Shown here in pieces: positions 4,580 to 9,785 of a stretch of 9,785 nt of DNA. The stretch comes from Paraglaciecola arctica (lineage in GTDB: Bacteria > Pseudomonadota > Gammaproteobacteria > Enterobacterales > Alteromonadaceae): NCBI GenBank assembly GCA_003232445.1, contig QIJM01000018.1, positions 1 to 9,785 of the forward strand, given 5' to 3'. Each line of letters begins with the position of its first letter. The stretch's first letter is position 1. A program made the translations under genes and the position numbers. The notes beneath the pieces are model-generated. The model saw nothing but the letters and a program-made list of their open reading frames with translations. It had not been told where the DNA came from and did not search any database.

Positions 4580-6178
4580 ATGAGTTTAGCCCAGTTAACA
4601 GAGCAGTTTGGCAAAGTAGAAACCTTAGTAGTCGCCGCCGATTACGTGGCCGACCCTTTGCATGCGTATCAATACCTATGCCAAGGTCGTAGTAATAATT
4701 TATTGTTAGAATCTGCCGAAATTGATAGCAAAGATAACCTTAAAAGTTTGTTATTGATTGATGCCGCAATCAAATTGGAATGTCACGGTCAGCGAGTGTA
4801 TTGCCGGGCGTTATCAGACAACGGCCATGCCGTATTGCCTATGTTCGATGAACATTGCCCAGTTGGCGTCACACATGAATATAACCCCAATAAAGGTTTA
4901 GTTACCCTAACCTTTCCAGCGCCAGATGCAGAGCTTGATGAAGACAGTCGCTTAAAAGCCCCAGCGGTATTCGATGCTTTACGACTGATCACCAATAAAA
5001 TCACTGCTATTCGCCAACATCCTCATGCTGTATTTCTAGGTGGTGCATTGGCATATGATTTATTGGCCAGTTTCGAAAAACTCCCAGAAGTTGAAGATAG
5101 CGCCAATAGCTGCCCAGATTTTGTGTTTTATCTAGCTGAGACATTAGTGATCATCGATCACCAAACTCAGCAAAGTGAAATCATTGGTAGTGTATTCAGT
5201 GGCAAAAATGTCGGAAATAACTATTTTTCAGTGAGTCAACGATTAGAACAAGTTAAACACAAACTGAGCACCATCAAACCTTTAGCTGATACAGCAAAAA
5301 CAGCCATCACTCATGAAGATTTAGTGGTCAATAAATCCGATGAAGAATACATAGATGATGTGATTAGGCTAAAAGAAAACATACTAGCAGGTGATATTTT
5401 CCAAGTAGTTCCCTCGCGCACTTTTAGCTTACCCTGCCCTCATCCCCATGATGCTTACCGTGCTTTAAAACAACAAAACCCCAGCCCTTATATGTTTTTT
5501 CTACAAGACGACGATTTTTGTATGTTTGGTGCATCGCCTGAGTCGGCATTGAAATACATCAAACAAACCAATCAAGTCGAGATTTACCCCATCGCTGGCA
5601 CACGCCCCAGAGGTAAACGTGCAGACGGTAGCATTGACTTAGACCTAGACTGCCGCTTGGAACTCAACCTGCAAGAAGATCAAAAAGAACGTGCCGAGCA
5701 TATTATGCTGGTCGATTTGGCTCGTAACGACGTAGCCAAAGTATCTAAACCCGGTACCCGTTATGTCACCGATTTACTCAAGGTTGACCGCTATTCACAT
5801 GTGATGCATTTGGTTTCACGGGTAGTTGGCCAATTACGTGATGATTTAGATGCACTTAATGCGTATCAAGCCTGTATGAATATGGGCACCTTAATCGGTG
5901 CTCCAAAAGTCAGTGCCGCCACATTAATTCGTCAGGTGGAAAAACAGCGCCGGGGCAGTTATGGAGGAGCAGTGGGTTATATCAACAGTCAAGGTGATAT
6001 GGATACTTGCATTGTTATTCGTTCGGCATTTGTAAAAAATGATACGGCTTATATTCAAGCAGGTGCAGGCGTAGTGTTTGACTCTAACCCACAATCAGAA
6101 GCCGATGAAACCCGTAGCAAAGCACAAGCAGTAATCAGCGCCATTATTTCCAGTTCGCAAGTAAAAGGAGCAGCATAG
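4580..6178 (+). CDS. trpE: TrpE, anthranilate synthase component I
   Basis: Makes anthranilate from chorismate, using ammonia delivered by TrpG; the first committed step of tryptophan synthesis, in the cytoplasm. The 532 residues match the enterobacterial type. LLLESAEIDSKDNLKSLLL (41-59) contains the LLES motif that binds feedback tryptophan in the family, supported by NPSPYMFF (300-307). The chorismate-binding domain shows GDIFQVVPSR (271-280), PIAGTRPRG (337-345), ERAEHIMLVDLARND (370-384), the likely catalytic His in VMHLVSRV (H410), GTLIGAPK (436-443), GGAVGY (462-467) and IQAGAGVV (492-499), followed by Mg-binding acidic residues around 507-510. The start aligns with E. coli TrpE; its ribosome site is weak (AGAGA). 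It contains no Trp residue. Its TAG overlaps the trpG start. Confidence 0.97.
   Translation: MSLAQLTEQFGKVETLVVAADYVADPLHAYQYLCQGRSNNLLLESAEIDSKDNLKSLLLIDAAIKLECHGQRVYCRALSDNGHAVLPMFDEHCPVGVTHEYNPNKGLVTLTFPAPDAELDEDSRLKAPAVFDALRLITNKITAIRQHPHAVFLGGALAYDLLASFEKLPEVEDSANSCPDFVFYLAETLVIIDHQTQQSEIIGSVFSGKNVGNNYFSVSQRLEQVKHKLSTIKPLADTAKTAITHEDLVVNKSDEEYIDDVIRLKENILAGDIFQVVPSRTFSLPCPHPHDAYRALKQQNPSPYMFFLQDDDFCMFGASPESALKYIKQTNQVEIYPIAGTRPRGKRADGSIDLDLDCRLELNLQEDQKERAEHIMLVDLARNDVAKVSKPGTRYVTDLLKVDRYSHVMHLVSRVVGQLRDDLDALNAYQACMNMGTLIGAPKVSAATLIRQVEKQRRGSYGGAVGYINSQGDMDTCIVIRSAFVKNDTAYIQAGAGVVFDSNPQSEADETRSKAQAVISAIISSSQVKGAA
6164..6170 (+). promoter_or_regulatory. Ribosome binding site of trpG
   Basis: AAAGGAG lies inside the last codons of trpE, seven bases before the GTG at 6178-6180. 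It selects the GTG start, which overlaps the trpE stop (TAGTG). This implies coupled synthesis of the two anthranilate synthase subunits, as the enzyme needs them in equal amounts. Confidence 0.8.
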
Positions 6179-6825
6179 TGACTTCACAAGCCGCTCAAAC
6201 TAACAAACAAATTTGCGTATTTTTATTGGATAACTTTGATTCATTTACCTACAACCTAGTGGATGAACTTAGAACTCTAGGCCTTGAATTGATTGTCTAT
6301 CGCAATAGTGTATCGGCCGACTTAGTGTTACAAAAAATGCAGGCTAAGGCACAGCAGACTGACAAAAACGGCCAAGCTAAACAAGTGATGCTGATGTTGT
6401 CACCAGGTCCGGGCAACCCTTCGCAGGCGGGTTCAATGTTAGCGCTGTTAAACCTAGTGAAAGGCCAATTCCCAGTGTTGGGTATTTGTTTAGGTCATCA
6501 AGCGATTGTTGAGTCTTACGGTGGCAAGATTATTCGCGCAGATAAAGTCATGCATGGTAAGTCGTCTTTGATTAAGCACTGCGCTGATAAAATGTTTGCC
6601 AACATGCCACAGCCGTTGCCGGTTGCCCGTTATCATTCGTTAATGGCCAGCAACATGCCTGACCAATTAACTGTATTAGCCAATTTTGCCGACATTCCTA
6701 TGGCAGTGGCACATTTAAAAGATAAAATGCTGGGCTTTCAATTTCATCCAGAATCTATTTTGACTTCTCATGGCAGCCAGTTACTTATGCAAAGTATTCA
6801 ATTCTTAACCCAAGGTAAGGTTTAA
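6178..6825 (+). CDS. trpG: TrpG, anthranilate synthase component II (glutamine amidotransferase)
   Basis: Class I glutamine amidotransferase that releases ammonia from glutamine for TrpE. The 215 residues carry LLDNFDSFTYNLVDEL (16-31), SPGPGNPSQAG (75-85), the nucleophile elbow PVLGICLGHQ with C104, and QFHPESILT with H190 and E192, completing the Cys-His-Glu triad. MHGKSS (125-130) and RYHSL (151-155) are further family motifs. It starts with GTG, overlaps the trpE stop by one base and has a strong ribosome site, so the start is well supported. An extra stretch of polar residues (about 55-69) lies before the SPGPG block. It is a separate gene, not fused to trpD as in E. coli. A PabA identity is unlikely given the operon. 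It contains no Trp residue. Confidence 0.96.
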   Translation: MTSQAAQTNKQICVFLLDNFDSFTYNLVDELRTLGLELIVYRNSVSADLVLQKMQAKAQQTDKNGQAKQVMLMLSPGPGNPSQAGSMLALLNLVKGQFPVLGICLGHQAIVESYGGKIIRADKVMHGKSSLIKHCADKMFANMPQPLPVARYHSLMASNMPDQLTVLANFADIPMAVAHLKDKMLGFQFHPESILTSHGSQLLMQSIQFLTQGKV

Positions 6826-6830
6826 ACATT

Positions 6831-7844
6831 ATGATCCACGCTATTCTTGAACAACTCTATCAAGGCCAAGATCTGAAGCAAGATGATGTTACCGAAGTAT
6901 TTTCACAAGTGGTGACAGGTCAGGTGGATGATATTGTTTTATCTTCTTTGCTCACTGCATTAAAAATCAAGGGTGAACAACCCGAAGAAATAGCCGGTGC
7001 CGCTGCAGCTTTAATAGCTAACGCCGGGGCATTTCATCGCCCAGATTATGAATTTGCCGATATCGTGGGTACAGGCGGTGATGGTCATAATACGATTAAT
7101 ATTTCATCTGCATCTGCTATCGTTGCTGCCAGTTGTGGTGTAAAAGTGGCTAAACACGGTAATCGCAGTGTTTCGAGTAAATCGGGCTCAGCTGACTTAT
7201 TCAAAGCATTCGACTTAGATTTAACGATGTCGGCAGATACCGCACGTCAATGTCTCGACGAATCAAACCTATGTTTTTTGTTTGCGCCAAATTATCACTC
7301 AGGTATTCGCCATGCCATGCCAGTGCGCACCACCTTAAAAACCCGCACCTTATTTAATTTGCTGGGTCCCTTGGTCAACCCAGCTCGCCCAAGCCATATT
7401 ATTATTGGTGTATACGCCCCCGAGTTACTGATGCCTTTTGCCAAAACCTTGCAGCTATTAGGTTATCAAAAAGCCATGGTAGTGCATGGCAGCGGATTAG
7501 ATGAATTTGCCTTACATGGCGATACCCAAATGGTGGAAGTAAACGGTGATAAAGTCACTGAAAGTAGTGTATCTCCAGCTGATTTTGGACTTGAAAACTA
7601 TCCGTTAGACGCCATTAAAGGTGGCGAACCAGAAGAAAATAAAACCCTGATTGAAGATGTGCTACTAGGCAAAGGCCAAGCCGCCCATCAAGCCGCTGTG
7701 GCAATGAACACAGGTGCACTGCTCAAACTATGTGGCAAAGTACAAACCTATGCACAGGGCGCTGAAATGGCAATCAAGGCCATGCAGCAGCAACTTCCAT
7801 TAGCCACTATTAAGTTGTCGGCTGCCATCAGCCAAAACAAGTAA
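6831..7844 (+). CDS. trpD: TrpD, anthranilate phosphoribosyltransferase
   Basis: Transfers the phosphoribosyl group of PRPP to anthranilate. The 337 residues have the family's usual length, with an N-terminal helical domain (about 1-70) and the PRPP-binding loop DIVGTGGDGHNTINIS (77-92). KHGNRSVSSKSGSADL (108-123) is the second PRPP-contact block. IRHAMPVRTTLKTRTLFNLLGPLVNPA (159-185) includes R166, the anthranilate-contacting Arg of the family, and GLDE (222-225) provides the metal-binding Asp-Glu pair. After GSADL the usual short LEALG is replaced by FKAFDLDL, a mild variation seen by eye. It begins five bases after the trpG stop, with AAGG-type purines in the trpG tail as ribosome site. 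No Trp residue. Confidence 0.96.
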   Translation: MIHAILEQLYQGQDLKQDDVTEVFSQVVTGQVDDIVLSSLLTALKIKGEQPEEIAGAAAALIANAGAFHRPDYEFADIVGTGGDGHNTINISSASAIVAASCGVKVAKHGNRSVSSKSGSADLFKAFDLDLTMSADTARQCLDESNLCFLFAPNYHSGIRHAMPVRTTLKTRTLFNLLGPLVNPARPSHIIIGVYAPELLMPFAKTLQLLGYQKAMVVHGSGLDEFALHGDTQMVEVNGDKVTESSVSPADFGLENYPLDAIKGGEPEENKTLIEDVLLGKGQAAHQAAVAMNTGALLKLCGKVQTYAQGAEMAIKAMQQQLPLATIKLSAAISQNK

Positions 7845-7862
7845 AGGGTAAAGTTAACTGAC

Positions 7863-9248
7863 ATGGCCAACGTATTAGAAAAAATCGTTTTAGACAAAAA
7901 GCTAGAAATTGCTCAACGTAAAGTTGACTTACCGCTAGCTAATTTTATTGATGGATTAACGCCATCAAATAGAAGCTTTTATGACGCTTTGGCTCAGCCC
8001 AATGCTGGCTTTGTTTTAGAATGTAAAAAGGCGTCGCCGTCAAAAGGCTTAATTCGTGAAAACTTTGACCTAGACGAAATTATTAAGGCTTACCGTCCTT
8101 ACGCGGCGTGTATATCCGTATTAACCGATGAGAAATATTTTCAAGGTAAGTTTGAGTACCTAGAGTATGTGCGCAGTCGGGTCACGCAGCCTGTCATTAA
8201 CAAAGATTTTTTTGTTGAACCTTATCAAATTCATTTAGCCCGTTATCATAATGCTGATGCGGTGTTACTCATGTTGTCGGTGCTGGACGATGAGCAATAT
8301 ACTGAATTAGCGAACCTTGCCAAGCAATACCAACTCGATGTATTGACCGAAGTCAGTAACGAACAAGAAGTGCTTAGAGCCTGTGCGCTGAAAGCCAAAA
8401 TCATCGGCATTAACAACCGCGACCTGCGTGATCTTAGCACCGACCTAGCGACGACTGAGCGCTTGGTGCCGTTGATTAAACAACATGCTGAACATGAACA
8501 TGTGATCATCTCTGAATCAGGGATTTACACCCATCGAGATGTTCGCAGATTAGCGCCACTGGTTGATGGGTTTTTAGTAGGCAGTTCATTAATGGGCGAA
8601 AAGGATATCGAACTAGCCGCAAAACAGTTGGTATATGGAAAAATAAAAATTTGCGGCACAACCAGTTTAACCGGTGCCAAGCTAGTTAAAGATAGTCCAG
8701 CTAGTTTTGCAGGTTTGATCTTTGCCGAAAAATCCAAACGTTTTGTCACCCGAGAGCAAGCCAAACAAATTACTTATGCCGTGCCATTTCAATATGTCGG
8801 AGTGTTTGTTGACGCCCCTATTGAACAAGTGGTGAATTACACACAAACATTGGAATTAGCGGCGGTTCAGTTGCACGGTCAAGAAAACCAAACTTATATC
8901 GACAGCCTGCGTAATAAACTGCCCGCCCAATGTCAGATTTGGTTAGCTAAAGGTGTGACGGATACTTTACCCACTTTAGATGAAAGTGGCGTTGACTACT
9001 TTCTTTTAGATTGCCAAGTAGGTGAACAATCAGGTGGAACAGGCCAAGCTTTTAGTTGGCAACTGTTAGATGAAATAACCGACAAGTCGAATATTGTGCT
9101 TGCCGGAGGCATCACCCCAAACAATGTTAAACAGGCGGCTAATTTACAGATCGCCATGCTCGACTTAAATTCGGGTGTGGAGAGCGCACCGGGTATTAAG
9201 CAGCAAGATAAAATTAATCAAGCTTTTAGCCAGCTTAGAGAGTATTGA
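7863..9248 (+). CDS. trpC: TrpCF, bifunctional indole-3-glycerol-phosphate synthase / phosphoribosylanthranilate isomerase
   Basis: Fused enzyme for two consecutive steps: isomerisation of phosphoribosylanthranilate (C-terminal TrpF half) and ring closure to indole-3-glycerol phosphate (N-terminal TrpC half). The 461 residues compare with about 453 in E. coli. The synthase barrel (about 1-256) has FVLECKKASPSKGLI with E53 and K55, INKDF with K114, LTEV with E163, GINNRDL with N184, and ISESG (216-220). The isomerase barrel (about 259-461) starts KIKICGTTS with catalytic C264, then VGVFVD (312-317), LLD with D383, GGTG (391-394), LAGGITPNNV (413-422) and LNSGVE (435-440). All key residues of both halves are present. 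It lies 18 bases after trpD, with AAAGGG as a rather distant ribosome site. It has two Trp residues, both in the TrpF half. Confidence 0.97.
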   Translation: MANVLEKIVLDKKLEIAQRKVDLPLANFIDGLTPSNRSFYDALAQPNAGFVLECKKASPSKGLIRENFDLDEIIKAYRPYAACISVLTDEKYFQGKFEYLEYVRSRVTQPVINKDFFVEPYQIHLARYHNADAVLLMLSVLDDEQYTELANLAKQYQLDVLTEVSNEQEVLRACALKAKIIGINNRDLRDLSTDLATTERLVPLIKQHAEHEHVIISESGIYTHRDVRRLAPLVDGFLVGSSLMGEKDIELAAKQLVYGKIKICGTTSLTGAKLVKDSPASFAGLIFAEKSKRFVTREQAKQITYAVPFQYVGVFVDAPIEQVVNYTQTLELAAVQLHGQENQTYIDSLRNKLPAQCQIWLAKGVTDTLPTLDESGVDYFLLDCQVGEQSGGTGQAFSWQLLDEITDKSNIVLAGGITPNNVKQAANLQIAMLDLNSGVESAPGIKQQDKINQAFSQLREY

Positions 9249-9250
9249 GG

Positions 9251-9306
9251 GCAGCGGCGAGCGAGAAGCGAAAAAGCCGTAGCTCGAAGCTAAAAAAAAC
9301 GTTTTT
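9251..9306 (+). repeat. Repeat-like trpC-trpB spacer with inverted arms
   Basis: The 73-nt gap between trpC and trpB is longer than the other gaps in the operon and has odd composition. Two 16-base segments, GAGCGAGAAGCGAAAA (9259-9274) and TAGCTCGAAGCTAAAA (9280-9295), agree at 12 positions, giving an imperfect direct repeat with a 21-base period. GCAGCGGC (9251-9258) can pair with GCCGTAGC (9276-9283), with one mismatch and one G-U pair. AAAAACGTTTTT (9295-9306) is a perfect 12-base palindrome. None of this is a convincing terminator, because trpB follows at once. It may be the remnant of an intergenic repeat, or an mRNA processing site. Confidence 0.45.
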
Positions 9307-9321
9307 AAAAGTGAGTAATAG

Positions 9322-9785
9322 ATGAATCATTTAGATAGTAAATTTGGGGACTATGGAGGTATGTATGTACCCGAGTTGCTGATCCCTGCGCTCGATCAAC
9401 TCGAGCAGGTTTTTATTGAAGCCCAGAAAGACCCAGAATTCCAAGCCGAATTCATGGGTTTATTAAAAGATTATGCAGGTCGCCCCACAGCTATGACCTT
9501 GACTAGAAACCTAGTCAATAACCCAAAGGTAAAACTTTACCTTAAACGTGAAGATTTATTACACGGTGGCGCGCACAAAACCAATCAAGTATTAGGTCAA
9601 GCGCTCTTAACGAAACGTATGGGTAAAACTGAAGTCATCGCCGAAACAGGCGCAGGGCAACATGGCGTAGCCACCGCATTGGCTTGTGCATTAATGGGCT
9701 TAAAAGCTCGGATTTATATGGGTGCCAAAGACATGGAACGCCAAGCACCTAATGTCTTTAGGATGCGTTTAATGGGCGCAAAAGT
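9322..9785 (+). CDS. trpB: TrpB, tryptophan synthase beta chain (N-terminal part)
   Basis: PLP-dependent beta subunit, which joins indole (channelled from TrpA) to serine to give tryptophan. The gene begins at ATG 9322 and runs off the window after 154 complete codons of an expected ~400. Visible motifs are FGDYGGMYVPELL (8-20), YAGRPTAMT (51-59), LYLKREDLLHGGAHKTNQVLG (72-92) with the PLP-binding lysine K86, IAETGAGQHG (106-115) with the catalytic-site Glu E108, and MGAKDMERQAPNVFRMRLMGA (133-153). Numbering is one less than Salmonella TrpB (K87, E109). It is the alpha-dependent TrpB1 type by wording. The ribosome site is modest (GTGAG, 9311-9315). trpA is expected just outside the window. 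No Trp residue in the visible part. Confidence 0.97.
   Translation, partial: MNHLDSKFGDYGGMYVPELLIPALDQLEQVFIEAQKDPEFQAEFMGLLKDYAGRPTAMTLTRNLVNNPKVKLYLKREDLLHGGAHKTNQVLGQALLTKRMGKTEVIAETGAGQHGVATALACALMGLKARIYMGAKDMERQAPNVFRMRLMGAK

Noticed and set aside
4486..4692. 68-codon + strand open frame before trpE
   Set aside because: It runs through the attenuator terminator and overlaps the conserved start of trpE in another frame; the trpE and trpL readings explain this DNA.
7155..7215. GSADLFKAFDLDL in TrpD as a sign of a non-TrpD phosphoribosyltransferase
   Set aside because: All TrpD PRPP, anthranilate and metal motifs are intact, so this is an ordinary variation after the conserved GSADL.
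9295..9306. AAAAACGTTTTT as an intrinsic terminator after trpC
   Set aside because: The palindrome leaves no proper loop, has only two G-C positions and is followed by trpB in the same operon.
1..9785. Mobile elements, CRISPR, defence or toxin-antitoxin systems
   Set aside because: Nearly all the sequence is covered by recognised housekeeping genes in a familiar order; no transposase, integrase, regularly spaced repeat or tRNA-like structure was seen.

Overview
The window reads as ordinary chromosome from a marine gammaproteobacterium of the order Alteromonadales (Glaciecola/Paraglaciecola/Alteromonas-like). This rests on the very close match of the proteins to Escherichia coli and Shewanella/Vibrio families, a moderate GC content, separate trpG and trpD, a fused trpCF, and an intergenic fold-back repeat flanked by TATACCC/GGGTATA of a kind I associate with alteromonads. 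The genus is an inference; I ran no search.

Layout: (1) 1-218, the C-terminal end of suhB on the + strand, cut by the window edge. (2) 215-4256, a minus-strand block read right to left: rnm (trpH/yciV, PHP-family 5'-3' exoribonuclease), a 177-nt gap holding a fold-back repeat, then yciO, scpA, scpB and rluB. The last three are tightly coupled: scpA/scpB and scpB/rluB overlap in TAATG junctions. (3) 4257-4424, a divergent control region between rnm and the trp operon. (4) 4425-4579, the trp leader: a 16-residue peptide with three consecutive Trp codons, alternative RNA stems and an 11-bp intrinsic terminator, i.e. a complete ribosome-mediated attenuator. (5) 4580-9785, trpE, trpG, trpD, trpC(F) and the first 154 codons of trpB, which runs off the window; trpA presumably follows.

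The trp genes encode the path from chorismate to tryptophan: TrpE+TrpG (anthranilate synthase), TrpD (phosphoribosyl transfer), TrpCF (isomerisation and indole ring closure) and TrpB (beta subunit of tryptophan synthase). TrpE, TrpG, TrpD and the visible part of TrpB contain no tryptophan, while the leader peptide has three in 16 residues, which suits control by Trp-tRNA supply. The minus-strand block is informational housekeeping: rRNA end processing and pseudouridylation (Rnm, RluB), a YrdC-like protein (YciO) and condensin accessory subunits (ScpA, ScpB).

I found no mobile element, CRISPR array, phage, defence or toxin gene, and nothing that looks like an undescribed multi-gene system. The points worth a second look are regulatory: the attenuator, two small palindromes in the trp/rnm control region, a terminator-like hairpin between yciO and scpA, the repeat-like trpC-trpB spacer and the fold-back repeat between rnm and yciO.
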